The notes: generated from the letters alone by a model not told the origin. Positions 37,122 through 46,074 are shown, counted from the first letter of the stretch. The stretch: 64,000 bases of DNA from Candidatus Fimenecus excrementavium (GCA_018712805.1 DVGI01000042.1:53570-117569); one strand, 5' to 3'. Program-made: numbers and translations.

Positions 37122-37954
37122 TTTGCCTGTTCTCCTTTTTTGGTGTCATCAATCATATGGACATTCAAATGATTATAAGTCATTTCAATGCCGTGGCGGT
37201 CAAAGTCCGCCTTAATTTGCTCAAGAAGCGCGTAGCGCGCCGGCCAGTAATCGCCGGTTTTAACCCACGCGCGGACGATGTAGCAAATGCTGCTGTCGTC
37301 AAACGAAGAAACCGCGGCAAACGGCGGGTCGGGCTCGTCTAAAAATTTGCCGACCGTCGCGACGGATTCCAAAAGCGACGTGCGCACCAAAGCAATCGGC
37401 GCGTCGTAAGAAGCCGAGATTTCCAAATCCACGCGGCGTTTGTCCTGCGTCGTGTAGTTAATAATTTTGGTCGAAATGATTTTGCTGTTGGGCACATAAA
37501 TCATTTTGTTGTCCACGGTGGTGATTCGCGTGTGGATAAGCCCAATCATTTTTACCGTGCCGCCGACATCGTCAATGTCCACATAGTCGCCGAGTTTAAA
37601 CGGCTTCGAGACCATGAGCATAATGCCGCTCGCGAGGTTCGAAAGCGAGTCCTGCACGGCGAGGGACGCGGCAAGACCGACGACGGAAAACGCCGCCAAC
37701 AGCGACGTGACCGAAACGCCGAGTGCGTCAATCACAATCATTGCCGTGATGAAATACAAAATCAGCTTGATAAAAATGCGTATGATTTTTTTAAGCGTAT
37801 CGTCCAAAGTCACGCGCCGCATGACCCGGTCAAACAGGCGCATGACAATGCGCATAATCAAATAGCAAACGACAAACGCAATCACGGCGGCCAAAATTTT
37901 GCCCACCGTGAAATTACCGACAGAGTAGTTTAAAATTTCGTGAATTCGTTCCAT
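37118..37954 (-). CDS. mscS: Small-conductance mechanosensitive channel MscS
   Basis: 278 residues with three membrane segments; the pore helix TM3 is within ALGVSVTSLLAAFSVVGLAASLAVQDSLSNLASG, rich in Ala and Gly as in MscS. The beta domain follows (FKLGDYVDIDDVGGTVKMIGLIHTRI..IYVPNSKI) and then the cytoplasmic cage domain. Acts as an osmotic safety valve in the membrane. Confidence 0.93.
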   Translation of the reverse strand: MERIHEILNYSVGNFTVGKILAAVIAFVVCYLIMRIVMRLFDRVMRRVTLDDTLKKIIRIFIKLILYFITAMIVIDALGVSVTSLLAAFSVVGLAASLAVQDSLSNLASGIMLMVSKPFKLGDYVDIDDVGGTVKMIGLIHTRITTVDNKMIYVPNSKIISTKIINYTTQDKRRVDLEISASYDAPIALVRTSLLESVATVGKFLDEPDPPFAAVSSFDDSSICYIVRAWVKTGDYWPARYALLEQIKADFDRHGIEMTYNHLNVHMIDDTKKGEQAK

Positions 37955-37982
37955 GGGTTACCCTTTTTGCAGTCGCGCTAAT

Positions 37983-38678
37983 TTATTTAGCGCACAGAAT
38001 TGTTGCCGCCATAGTAAACTGCGCGGCATAATAAAGCGTATGGTTTAAAATGATATTGAATTTTGTGTTTTTGCCCTCGCCGAAATACATGCCGGAAAGT
38101 ACCAAATCGGAAAGCAGGAACACAAGCCCGCCGATAGACATAACCACCCACATTTTCTGGAAGCCCGTAATGTAGGCTGTCACCATGGCGGTGGTCATCG
38201 TCAGCGCCAGCATAAAGGAATATAAGAAAACAATCCATTTGAATTTGCCGTAATGCATTTTGAGCGGTTTTTCGAGGTTTACCGCAATCACGGCAAACAC
38301 AAGCGCCGCCAAAACAGAAACGATAATCGAGCCTTTTGTGTAAGGGCTCGCCGTATATTCCGCGGCAACAAAGCTGATATGCCCGATTAAAAAGAAAATA
38401 AAGCCGGAGTAAAGGTAAGAGTCCTTATCCTGCAAATAAATCCATTTTAAGTCGAGCCACACGTCGCCCAACAGCCCGCAGATAAGCCCAAAGGTCACAA
38501 ACGACCCGAAGCCCAAAAAGCTACGGTTGTGGTTGGTCGCCGCCACCGCCGTGGCAATAAAGCAAAGGCTTGCCACCGCTTTGGCATATAACGCGGCAAT
38601 CCCGCCGCGCTTTACACGGAGGGTCAGGAAAACCGCAGTTGCAAGAACGCCGATGACCAACAGAATCCAATAATACAA
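37983..38678 (-). CDS. YhhN/TMEM86-family membrane protein
   Basis: 231 residues, about eight membrane segments, with the family motif GLICGLLGDVWLDL and the late SDLVLSG. Eukaryotic TMEM86B and some bacterial members hydrolyse lysoplasmalogens; plasmalogen-containing membranes are common in anaerobic Clostridia, so a lipid role is plausible. 28 bases upstream of mscS in the same direction. Confidence 0.85.
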   Translation of the reverse strand: MYYWILLVIGVLATAVFLTLRVKRGGIAALYAKAVASLCFIATAVAATNHNRSFLGFGSFVTFGLICGLLGDVWLDLKWIYLQDKDSYLYSGFIFFLIGHISFVAAEYTASPYTKGSIIVSVLAALVFAVIAVNLEKPLKMHYGKFKWIVFLYSFMLALTMTTAMVTAYITGFQKMWVVMSIGGLVFLLSDLVLSGMYFGEGKNTKFNIILNHTLYYAAQFTMAATILCAK

Positions 38679-38764
38679 AAAACCACTCCTAACGCTTTAT
38701 TCTTTATTACATAATATACAATATTTCGAATGGTTTTTCAATATATTTTGGGAAAAATTAAGGA

Positions 38765-39058
38765 TTAAACCTCATAATCTGCCGCTAAGCGGGATTGCAC
38801 ATAAGGCGCCGAGCGTTTTTTGTGCGCCAAATGCAGCGGATGGTTTTGAAACGCGGAAACCGCGTCCAACGATTCCAGTTCCGCGTAAAATACGAAATCG
38901 CAGTCGCTCCCTTTTACCGCTTCGCCGATTTCACAAGAAAGAAGCCCGGGAATACCTTCCAAGCTTTTTACGGACGCACGAAGCATCGCGAGTACCTCAT
39001 CGCGGTTTTGGTCGTTGACCGCGTCGGAAAATTTCCAAAACAAAATGTGACGAACCAC
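38765..39058 (-). CDS. Dabb (stress-responsive A/B barrel) domain protein
   Basis: 97 residues from GTG 39058 with GAGGTGA upstream. Starts MVRHILFWKF, the hallmark of the ferredoxin-like Dabb fold, and has GIPGLLSCEIGEAV and LESLDAVSAFQNHPLH. Members dimerise; most have no known activity. The longer frame to 39175 overlaps the trp promoter region and is not used. Confidence 0.88.
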   Translation of the reverse strand: MVRHILFWKFSDAVNDQNRDEVLAMLRASVKSLEGIPGLLSCEIGEAVKGSDCDFVFYAELESLDAVSAFQNHPLHLAHKKRSAPYVQSRLAADYEV

Positions 39059-39110
39059 TGTAATCACCTCTTTTTTTGTATTGTAGCACAAAACGGAAAA
39101 AAATAAAGTG

Positions 39111-39139
39111 TTGACAAATGGGAAAAACTGTGTTTTAAT
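39111..39139 (+). promoter_or_regulatory. Promoter of the trpXYZ leader
   Basis: TTGACA (39111-39116), 17-base spacer, TTTAAT (39134-39139). Confidence 0.75.
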
Positions 39140-39145
39140 TGGATA

Positions 39146-39397
39146 AACCGTTGAGACGGAAGTAAAACTGCACAACCGAGTTCAAAGAGAGTGGGCGTTG
39201 GTGAGAGTCCCGCAGCTACGGCGCAGACAAATGGTCCGTTGAGGGTGCATTGAAAAGATGCAACGGCGCTTTCCCGTTACAGAAAGAGGAATATGTCAGT
39301 ATTCCGTGAAAGGTGGGCAGACTCGTTTCTGTCAATCAAGGTGGTACCGCAGGTATTTTTTCGCCTGTCCTTGTTTTTGCAAGGGCAGGCTTTTTGT
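39146..39397 (+). promoter_or_regulatory. Tryptophan T-box riboswitch
   Basis: T-box leader controlling trpXYZ. Stem I contains the apical AGAGAGTGGGCGTTGGTGAG region (39187-39206) and a specifier loop AAATGGTCC..GTTGAG in which TGG (39232-39234) is the specifier codon, pointing to uncharged tRNA-Trp. The T-box proper AAGGTGGTACCGC (39338-39350) would pair with the tRNA acceptor end to form the antiterminator. The competing terminator is GCCTGTCCTTG / CAAGGGCAGGC (39363-39390) plus TTTTT. Low charged tRNA-Trp should therefore turn the importer on. Confidence 0.92.
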
Positions 39398-39447
39398 TTG
39401 CGCGGAAGCCGACTGACAACAAATCTATTTTTTCGGAGGAAAAGAAA

Positions 39448-40443
39448 ATGAAAAAAATTGTATCCCTTCTGCTTTCCGTCGTTTTGGTGCTCGGTTTGTT
39501 TACCGCCTGCGGCAACAACGCGGAAACCGACACAAGTCTCGACACCCCGCGCGACACGGACGAAGTTTACAAGGTCGCGATTGTCCAGCTGGTTGACAAC
39601 AGTGCCTTCACCGAAATGCGCGAAGCGTTCATCAACAGAATGCGTGCGCTCGGCTATGACGAAGCGAAAATGACGTTTGACATCAAAAACGCGCAAGGCG
39701 ACCAATCCGCGCTCAACACCATTTGCGAGGGCTTGAAAACCGCTGACTATGATTTGGTTGTTCCGATTGTAACGCCCGCGACGATTGCGGTCGTCAACCA
39801 GGAACTCTCCTGCCCGACAGTGTTCATTTCGGTCACCGACCCGGTTTCTTCCGGCATTTTGACCACCATGGAAGCCCCCGACAAAAACGCAACCGGCACT
39901 TCCAACATTGTTCCGGTTGACCAGATTTTCACACTTGCAAAAACTTTAACCCCGTCTGTGAAAAATATCGGTATTCTCTATTGCTCCGGCGAACAGAACG
40001 CCGTGCAGACCGCCGAAAAAGCAAAAGCTTATTTGAGCGCAAACGGCTTTACCTACAAGGAAGTTATCGTGACAAACTCCGGAGAAGTCCAGCAGGCCGC
40101 CCAGTCGCTCGCGGCGGACGTGGACGCAATCTATATCCCGATTGACTCCACCGTACAGACCGCTATGGCGCAGGTCGTGGAAGCGGCAAACGCCAAGAAA
40201 ATTCCGGTTTACGGCAGCGACCCGGTTATGGTGAAGTTCGGCGCGCTGGCTTGCGTGAGCGTCAGCAACACCCAGCTCGGTGAAAAATCCGCTGAAATGG
40301 CAGACGAAATTCTCCGCGGCAAAAAGGTTTCGGAAGTTCCGGCCGTCGCGATGGAAGAATTCCAGTATGTCATCGGCAAAGCTGCGGCGGACAAACTCGG
40401 CGTCACCGTTCCGAGCGGTGACAACTACACCGTCATCGGCTAA
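39448..40443 (+). CDS. trpX: Tryptophan ABC transporter substrate-binding lipoprotein
   Basis: 331 residues from ATG 39448 (GGAGG upstream). Lipobox FTAC with Cys21, then an ABC_sub_bind (PF04392-type) periplasmic-binding fold: VAIVQLVDNSAFTEMREAF, SVTDPVSSGIL, GILYCSGEQNAVQ, YIPIDSTVQTA. The Trp-specific T-box and the trpY-trpZ genes behind it identify it as TrpX, a family predicted from T-box surveys to import tryptophan. The longer frame begins inside the T-box and is not used. Confidence 0.92.
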   Translation: MKKIVSLLLSVVLVLGLFTACGNNAETDTSLDTPRDTDEVYKVAIVQLVDNSAFTEMREAFINRMRALGYDEAKMTFDIKNAQGDQSALNTICEGLKTADYDLVVPIVTPATIAVVNQELSCPTVFISVTDPVSSGILTTMEAPDKNATGTSNIVPVDQIFTLAKTLTPSVKNIGILYCSGEQNAVQTAEKAKAYLSANGFTYKEVIVTNSGEVQQAAQSLAADVDAIYIPIDSTVQTAMAQVVEAANAKKIPVYGSDPVMVKFGALACVSVSNTQLGEKSAEMADEILRGKKVSEVPAVAMEEFQYVIGKAAADKLGVTVPSGDNYTVIG

Positions 40444-40456
40444 GCTTTGCATTTTT

Positions 40457-40490
40457 CCGGGCGGCGAGGCCGCCCGGTTTTATCTTTTTT
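40457..40490 (+). terminator. Intra-operon terminator between trpX and trpY
   Basis: CCGGGCGGC / GCCGCCCGG, 9 pairs with loop GAG, then TTTTATC and eight Ts. Likely lets trpX be made in excess over the membrane components. Confidence 0.85.
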
Positions 40491-40507
40491 TTGCAGGTGA
40501 TTTTCCT

Positions 40508-41410
40508 ATGGCAATCGTATCAAGCGCGGTCCTTTTGGGACTGCAATATGCCCTTTTGGCGCTCGGCGTTTATATCACGTTCCGGGTGCTCAACATTCCC
40601 GACTTAACCGTAGACGGCGGCTTTACGTTCGGCGCGGCGGTTTCGGCGCTTTTGAGCATTGCGGGACACCCGTTTTTGGGGCTTCTCGCGGCGCTCGCCA
40701 GCGGCGCGGCGGCCGGCATTGTTACCGGCTTTTTACAGACCAAAGCGGGCATTCACCCGATTTTGGCCGGTATTCTGACGATGAGCGGGCTTTACACGGT
40801 GAATATTACGATTATGGGCGCGCCGAATTTGTCGCTCATCGGCAAGCCGCGGTTTTATGAGTTTTTATATAAACTGATGCCCGACGCGGACAAGGATTTG
40901 ATGAAAATTCTTGCCGTCTTCGTAATTTGCGCGGGGCTTTGCATTTTGCTGATTCTCTTTTTCAGAACCGTGTTCGGCCTTTGCATTCGCGCGACCGGCA
41001 ACAATGAGGACATGGTCCGCGCGTCGTCGATTAACACCAACATGACAAAAGTCACGGCGCTCGCGATTGCCAACGCGCTCGTGGCGCTTTCGGGCGGTTT
41101 AATCGCACAGACCAGCGGTTATGCGGACGTCAACGGCGGCAGCGGCATGATTGTCGTGGGACTTGCGTCGGTCATTATCGGCGAAGTGATTTTCGGCAAG
41201 CGCTCGCTGTGGTTAGGGCTTATTTCCGCGATTGTCGGGTCGGTTGTTTACCGTTTGATTATTGCGCTGGCTTTGGAAACCAGTATTTTCTCCGCCAATG
41301 CGCTTAAACTCGTTTCGGCAGTGATTGTTGCAATAACACTTTCTGTGCCGGCGATTCGCAAAGCTTTTGCCGACAGCCGCAGAAAAAAGGAGGCGCGCCG
41401 AAATGCTTGA
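40508..41410 (+). CDS. trpY: Tryptophan ABC transporter permease
   Basis: 300 residues, eight or nine membrane segments, of the BPD_transp_2 (branched-chain/ribose-like) permease fold. Signatures: FRVLNIPDLTVDGGFTFGAAVSA and GLCIRATGNNEDMVRASSINT. Start ATG 40508 after CAGGTGA. Overlaps trpZ by 8 bases, so translation is coupled. Confidence 0.92.
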   Translation: MAIVSSAVLLGLQYALLALGVYITFRVLNIPDLTVDGGFTFGAAVSALLSIAGHPFLGLLAALASGAAAGIVTGFLQTKAGIHPILAGILTMSGLYTVNITIMGAPNLSLIGKPRFYEFLYKLMPDADKDLMKILAVFVICAGLCILLILFFRTVFGLCIRATGNNEDMVRASSINTNMTKVTALAIANALVALSGGLIAQTSGYADVNGGSGMIVVGLASVIIGEVIFGKRSLWLGLISAIVGSVVYRLIIALALETSIFSANALKLVSAVIVAITLSVPAIRKAFADSRRKKEARRNA

Positions 41411-42203
41411 AATTGAGAAAATCACCAAAACCTTTTTAAAAGGCACGCTCAACGAACACACCGCGCTGCGCGGGCTTTCTCTTACGCTCGACGACGGCGA
41501 TTTTGTGACAGTCATCGGTTCGAACGGTGCGGGCAAATCGACATTGTTTAACGCCATTGCAGGCAGCTTTCTTTGCGACAGCGGGCGGATTTTGTTAGAC
41601 GGCAAAGACATCACCTATCAAAAAGAACACAAGCGCGCAAAGCAAATCGGCCGGATTTTTCAAGACCCGATGAAAGGCACGGCGCCCGACCTCACTGTTG
41701 AAGAGAACATGGCGCTCGCCTACTCGAAATCAACACGCAATATTCTTGCTTCGGCACATCGCAAAAAAGATCTTGCGTTTTTCAGCGAGATGCTCAAGAA
41801 ACTCAACATGGGGTTGGAAGACCGTATGCGCACCAAAATGGGTCAGCTTTCCGGCGGGCAGCGCCAGGCGGTCACACTTTTGATGAGCACGATGGTCACG
41901 CCGAAGCTCCTGCTTTTGGACGAACACACCGCGGCGCTCGACCCGGTGACGGCGCAGAAAGTGCTCGACATCACCAAAGAAATCGTTGCGGAAAATCACA
42001 TTACGACGATGATGATTACGCACAACATCAACCAGGCGCTGAACACCGGCAACCGCACGATTATGCTTTCCGCGGGGCAAATCGTCTTGGATTTAAAAGG
42101 CGAAGAACGCGCGAAAATCACCATTCCGGAACTTATGGAAATGTACCAGGAGAAAGCCGGCAAGGCGCTCGACAACGACCGTATGCTTTTGTCGGAAGTC
42201 TAA
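41403..42203 (+). CDS. trpZ: Tryptophan ABC transporter ATPase
   Basis: 266 residues from ATG 41403 with AAGGAGG upstream. Walker A GSNGAGKST, Q-loop FQDP, signature LSGGQRQAV, Walker B LLLLDEHTAALDP and switch His in ITHNINQAL. The DEHTAALDP form (His after Glu) is typical of this subfamily. Energises import by TrpX and TrpY. Confidence 0.95.
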   Translation: MLEIEKITKTFLKGTLNEHTALRGLSLTLDDGDFVTVIGSNGAGKSTLFNAIAGSFLCDSGRILLDGKDITYQKEHKRAKQIGRIFQDPMKGTAPDLTVEENMALAYSKSTRNILASAHRKKDLAFFSEMLKKLNMGLEDRMRTKMGQLSGGQRQAVTLLMSTMVTPKLLLLDEHTAALDPVTAQKVLDITKEIVAENHITTMMITHNINQALNTGNRTIMLSAGQIVLDLKGEERAKITIPELMEMYQEKAGKALDNDRMLLSEV

Positions 42204-42220
42204 ATCCTATAAAACACACG

Positions 42221-42255
42221 AAAGAGTCGGAAGGCTTTGCTTCCGGCTCTTTTTG
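42221..42255 (+). terminator. trpXYZ terminator
   Basis: AGAGTCGGAAG / CTTCCGGCTCT-type stem, loop GCTTTG, then TTTTTGG. Confidence 0.8.
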
Positions 42256-42283
42256 GTTTTTCGGGGGCATTTTCAAAAAGGCG

Positions 42284-42312
42284 TTTACCTTTCTCACAAA
42301 AAATGCTATACT
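42284..42312 (+). promoter_or_regulatory. Promoter of the YhaM-like gene
   Basis: TTTACC (42284-42289), 17-base spacer, TATACT (42307-42312). Confidence 0.6.
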
Positions 42313-42342
42313 GTTTTTAAGAAACAGGGAGGCGAAAAAGCC

Positions 42343-43314
42343 ATGAATTTTAAACAAATCAGCCCGAACGGACAAGTAGAGGGCTTTGCCATCATTACAC
42401 ATTCGGAAAAGAAAGTTACCGCCAAAGGGAAAGATTACCTTGATTTGGTGCTTTCAGACAGCAGCGGGGAAATTTCGGCAAAATTCTGGGATTACAACCC
42501 GCAAATCCACGGCGATTTTCCGGCGGAAACGCTTGTAAAGGTGCGCGGTACGATTTCGCAGTACAACGGCGCGGACCAGTTCCGCGTGGAGCGGATTCGC
42601 AACGTGACGGAAAGCGACCATGTGAATATTTCGGACTTCGTGCGCAGCGCCGCTTACAAAAGTGAAGATATGTATGACAAACTCGTAGCCGCTGTAAACG
42701 CATTTTCGGACGAAGACTTGAAAAAGCTCGTCTTACACCTTTTAGAAAAGAACCGCGAGGACCTTTTGAAATGGCCGGCGGCTTACAAACTTCACCACGC
42801 GATTCGCGGCGGACTGCTTTTACATACGCTTTCCATTGTGCGGCTTTGCGAGGGCGTTTGCAAAGTCTATCCGTTTGTGGACGCCGACTTGTTGATCGCG
42901 GGCGCTGTATTGCACGACATTGCGAAGCTTCGGGAATATTCGGTTGGCAATTCGGGCATTGCTTCCGGCTACACAACCGAAGGGAACTTAATCGGTCATT
43001 TGGTTATGGGCGCGCGGGAGATTGACGAGGCGGCAAAAGAACTCGGCACACCGGCGGAAAAATCCATGTTGCTGCAGCACATGGTGCTTTCGCACCACGG
43101 CGACCCGGAATTCGGCGCGGCGGTTCGCCCCTCCTTTTTGGAAGCGGAACTTTTGTCGGAGCTTGACTTAATGGACGCGCGCGTTTATCAAATTGCGGAA
43201 GCACTCGCCCCCTTACAGCCGGGCGCGTTTACCAACCGCCTTTGGGCGCTTGACAACCGCAAAATGTATAACCACGCCCGCGGGGATATGCAGAAGAAAG
43301 TGAATTTGGAATAA
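42343..43314 (+). CDS. YhaM-like 3'-5' exoribonuclease (OB-fold plus HD domain)
   Basis: 323 residues from ATG 42343 (GGGAGG upstream). N-terminal OB fold (FAIITHSEKKVTAKGKDYLDLVLSDSSGEISAKFWD.., about 15-95) and a C-terminal HD metal-dependent phosphohydrolase domain (KLHHAIRGGLLLHTLSIVRLCEG.., GAVLHDIAKLREY, HMVLSHHGDPEFGA). This is the layout of B. subtilis YhaM and staphylococcal CbfA/Cbf1, cytoplasmic 3'-5' exonucleases. Single-gene promoter. Confidence 0.92.
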   Translation: MNFKQISPNGQVEGFAIITHSEKKVTAKGKDYLDLVLSDSSGEISAKFWDYNPQIHGDFPAETLVKVRGTISQYNGADQFRVERIRNVTESDHVNISDFVRSAAYKSEDMYDKLVAAVNAFSDEDLKKLVLHLLEKNREDLLKWPAAYKLHHAIRGGLLLHTLSIVRLCEGVCKVYPFVDADLLIAGAVLHDIAKLREYSVGNSGIASGYTTEGNLIGHLVMGAREIDEAAKELGTPAEKSMLLQHMVLSHHGDPEFGAAVRPSFLEAELLSELDLMDARVYQIAEALAPLQPGAFTNRLWALDNRKMYNHARGDMQKKVNLE

Positions 43315-43357
43315 AATAATTTACAATTCATATGGTATTTTGAAGGGAGGCCGCAAA

Positions 43358-44383
43358 ATGAGAAATCATGAGGTTACATCGGTACAAAAGCTGTTGCGCG
43401 TGGACGGGTCGTTGAAAGAGCCCGGCTGGTCAAGACAGCTGTATCAAATCTATGACCGCAACGACATCAAGGCGCCGAAATTCCGTATTAAGGAATGGGA
43501 TTATTATTTGGTGCTTTGCAACGATTACGCGCTAGCATTTACGATTTCCGACGACGGTTACATCGGTCTTCAATCGGTTTCGCTCCTCGATTTTCGCGGA
43601 AAGCCGTGGGAGCACACCGAAACGATTTTGACCCCCTTTCCGATGGGAAAACTCCATTTGCCCACGACCAGTGAAAAAGGCAACACGGTCTATCGCGACA
43701 AGCGACTGAACATGGAATTTTCCAAAACGGACGGCGCGCGGCGGATTGTCTGCCAATTTAAAAACTTTCTCGACGGCAAAACGCTTGCCTGTGACATTAA
43801 GCTTTCGCAGCCGCCGATGGACACCATGGTCATTGCCACACCGTGGAAAGAAAACCCCAAGGCGTTTTACTACAATCAGAAAATCAACTGTATGCGTGCA
43901 AGCGGCTATGCGGTGCTCGGCGATGAAACTTACACCTTTTCGCCGGAAACCGATTTCGGCACGCTCGACTGGGGGCGCGGCGTTTGGACCTATGACAACA
44001 CCTGGAACTGGGGTTCGGGCAACGCGGTTGTAAACGGCAAGCCGTTCGGGTTCAACATCGGCTACGGGTTCGGCGACACCTCCGCCGCGAGTGAAAACAT
44101 GCTGTTTTATGACGGCGTGGGGCACAAGTTGGACGACGTGACGTTCCACATTCCGAAAACCGGCTACACAGACCCCTGGAAGATTTCTTCGAGCGACGGG
44201 CGGTTTGAAATGGATTTTGTGCCGATTATTGACCGCGCGGCAAAAATTGACGTGAAAGCCATTGTCACCGACCAGCACCAGGTATTCGGCAAAATGAGCG
44301 GCAAAGCGGTGCTCGACGACGGCACGGTACTTGACATTCACGACCTTGTTTGCTTCTGTGAACGGGTACACAACAAATATTAA
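43358..44383 (+). CDS. DUF2804 family protein
   Basis: 341 residues from ATG 43358 (GGGAGG 7 bases upstream). DUF2804 signatures: RIKEWDYYLVLCNDYALAFTISDDGY, MDTMVIATPW, ALDWGRGVW-like TLDWGRGVWTYDNTWNWGSG, and a final TDQHQVFGKMSG. Predicted beta-rich, related to carotenoid 1,2-hydratase/lipocalin-like folds, with no signal peptide. Biochemical function unknown. Confidence 0.88.
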   Translation: MRNHEVTSVQKLLRVDGSLKEPGWSRQLYQIYDRNDIKAPKFRIKEWDYYLVLCNDYALAFTISDDGYIGLQSVSLLDFRGKPWEHTETILTPFPMGKLHLPTTSEKGNTVYRDKRLNMEFSKTDGARRIVCQFKNFLDGKTLACDIKLSQPPMDTMVIATPWKENPKAFYYNQKINCMRASGYAVLGDETYTFSPETDFGTLDWGRGVWTYDNTWNWGSGNAVVNGKPFGFNIGYGFGDTSAASENMLFYDGVGHKLDDVTFHIPKTGYTDPWKISSSDGRFEMDFVPIIDRAAKIDVKAIVTDQHQVFGKMSGKAVLDDGTVLDIHDLVCFCERVHNKY

Positions 44384-44398
44384 AACAGGCGGGAAAAC

Positions 44399-45331
44399 AT
44401 GGACTGGACAGAAGTTAAAATTGAAGTGAACGCAGACGATATTGACCGCGCGGCGGCCATTGCCAACATGGCGGTGCCTTACGGGATTTATATTGAGGAT
44501 TACCGTAATTTGGAAGAGGAAACCTGGGAAATCGCCAACATTGATTTGATTGACGAGGGACTCTTGCAAAAGGACCGCACAAAAGGGTATATTCACCTCT
44601 ATATTCCGAAAGAGGAAAACCCGCAGGAGGCGGTGGCGTTTCTTTCGGAGCGCTGCAACGCGGCGGGCATCCCCCACACCATTGACCTGACCGCCTGCAA
44701 AAATGAGGACTGGGAAAACAACTGGAAAGCGTTTTTCAAGCCCCTCCCCGTCGGGGAACGGCTGCTGATTCAGCCTTTGTGGATTGAAGACGTGGACAAT
44801 CCGCAGAACCGGGCGGTTTTACGAATTGAACCGGGTCTTGCGTTCGGCACGGGCGGACACCACACAACAAGGCTTTGCCTTGAAATGCTCGAGCGCTATT
44901 TGACCCCCGGCTGTGCGGTACTCGACACAGGCTGCGGCAGCGGGATTCTTTCGATTGCCGCGCTGCTTTTGGGCGCAGGCAAGGCGGTCGGCGTGGATAT
45001 TGACGAATTGGCGGTGAAAACCGCAAAAGAGAATGGAAAGCTAAACGGCTTTACAGAACCGCAATACACCGTTTTGCAGGGCAACCTTGCTGACAAGGTC
45101 ACCGGCTTGTATGACGTTGTAGTCGCCAACATTGTGGCGGACGTGATTATGCTGTTCGCGAAAGACGTCGGGCGGTTTATGAAAGAGAACGCGGTGTTTA
45201 TCACCTCCGGCATTATCGACACGCGCGAAGAAGAGGTCAAAACCGCGCTGATTGCAAACGGTTTCACGATTTTAGAGCGTGTGGAGCAAAAAGGCTGGGT
45301 GTGCTTTGCCTGCCGCAAGGCGAAAGCGTAA
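44399..45331 (+). CDS. prmA: Ribosomal protein L11 methyltransferase
   Basis: SAM-dependent methyltransferase (310 residues). Small N-terminal L11-recognition domain (DWTEVKIEVNADDIDRAA..), the PrmA motif EPGLAFGTGGHHTTRLCLE, and the Rossmann SAM site VLDTGCGSGILSIAA..VGVDIDELAV, then NIVADVI. Fifteen bases after the DUF2804 gene. Confidence 0.95.
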   Translation: MDWTEVKIEVNADDIDRAAAIANMAVPYGIYIEDYRNLEEETWEIANIDLIDEGLLQKDRTKGYIHLYIPKEENPQEAVAFLSERCNAAGIPHTIDLTACKNEDWENNWKAFFKPLPVGERLLIQPLWIEDVDNPQNRAVLRIEPGLAFGTGGHHTTRLCLEMLERYLTPGCAVLDTGCGSGILSIAALLLGAGKAVGVDIDELAVKTAKENGKLNGFTEPQYTVLQGNLADKVTGLYDVVVANIVADVIMLFAKDVGRFMKENAVFITSGIIDTREEEVKTALIANGFTILERVEQKGWVCFACRKAKA

Positions 45332-45412
45332 CCTTTTGCCGTCTTTGCGCAAAAATGCAAAAGTCCCCCTGCCGGTTTTTGGCGGATTTTACAAATGTTT
45401 TCATTTTGTTCA

Positions 45413-45441
45413 TTGACTTTTCGGTAGGCTGTGGGTATAAT
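45413..45441 (+). promoter_or_regulatory. Promoter of the small membrane peptide gene
   Basis: TTGACT (45413-45418), 17-base spacer, TATAAT (45436-45441); strong, so the short gene behind it is probably well expressed. Confidence 0.75.
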
Positions 45442-45476
45442 AGGCTTAAACCGATATCAAAAGGAGGATGTTCTAC

Positions 45477-45659
45477 ATGAAAAAAGCTTTGAAAGTGATT
45501 GCAATTATTGCAGCCATTGCCGGTGCGGCATTCGGCATTTATGTTTTGGTTAAAAAATATGTGGACAGCAAGCGCGTTGTGATCGGCAACGATGCGGAAA
45601 ACTATGTTTCCTGCTCCTGCTGCGACGATACTTTTGTCACAGAATCGACGGTTGCGTAA
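45477..45659 (+). CDS. Small single-span membrane protein with a CSCC motif
   Basis: 60 residues from ATG 45477 with GGAGG at 9 bases. Lys-rich start, a membrane segment (about 7-25, VIAIIAAIAGAAFGIYVLV), then a short tail ending in NYVSCSCCDDTFVTESTVA. The CSCC cluster could bind metal or form disulfides. It has its own strong promoter and terminator. Function unknown. Confidence 0.75.
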   Translation: MKKALKVIAIIAAIAGAAFGIYVLVKKYVDSKRVVIGNDAENYVSCSCCDDTFVTESTVA

Positions 45660-45674
45660 ATTCCATTCAACAGC

Positions 45675-45713
45675 AAAGCACAGCTCAAAAGGAGCTGTGC
45701 TTTTTTGTTTTTA
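45675..45713 (+). terminator. Terminator of the small membrane protein
   Basis: AAAGCACAGCTC / GAGCTGTGCTTT with loop AAAAG, then TTTGTTTTT. Confidence 0.85.
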
Positions 45714-45720
45714 TTCTGTT

Positions 45721-46074
45721 TTATTTGCTTTTGGGCTTTGCTAGAAAAGAAACAATAAGACCACAGAGAATCGCAGCGGTAATCCCGGCGGAGCCCGCGC
45801 TCAAAGGTCCTGTCAAAACGCCTAAAAGCCCGTCTTCGCGAATGGCCGCTTTTGTCCCCTGCACAAGCGTGTTGCCGAAGCCTGTCAGCGGAACGGTTGC
45901 GCCAGCGCCCGCCCAGTCCACCAGCGGCTGATAAAGCCCGAGTCCGCCGAGCACGACGCCGAGCACCACAAACGTCACCAAAATTCTTGCCGGGGTAAGT
46001 TTTGTGTAATCGACAAGCAGCTGCCCGATAAGGCAAATCGCGCCGCCGACCAAAAATGCTTTCAAAAAAATCAT
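45721..46074 (-). CDS. spoVAE: Stage V sporulation protein AE
   Basis: 117-residue membrane protein of the SpoVAC/SpoVAE channel family that moves dipicolinic acid across the spore inner membrane. Closely family-like: FLVGGAICLIGQLLVDYTKLTPARILV, then GAGATVPLTGFGNTLVQG. It stands alone here; spoVAC and spoVAD would be elsewhere. It is the best evidence in the window that the organism sporulates. Confidence 0.93.
   Translation of the reverse strand: MIFLKAFLVGGAICLIGQLLVDYTKLTPARILVTFVVLGVVLGGLGLYQPLVDWAGAGATVPLTGFGNTLVQGTKAAIREDGLLGVLTGPLSAGSAGITAAILCGLIVSFLAKPKSK

Noticed and set aside
39146..39397. Cobalamin or other metabolite riboswitch upstream of the ABC importer
   Set aside because: The AAGGTGGTACCGC box, specifier loop with TGG and paired terminator fit a T-box, not a ligand riboswitch.
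43532..44677. 381-codon minus-strand frame over DUF2804/prmA
   Set aside because: Shadow of two well-supported plus-strand genes with clear start sites.
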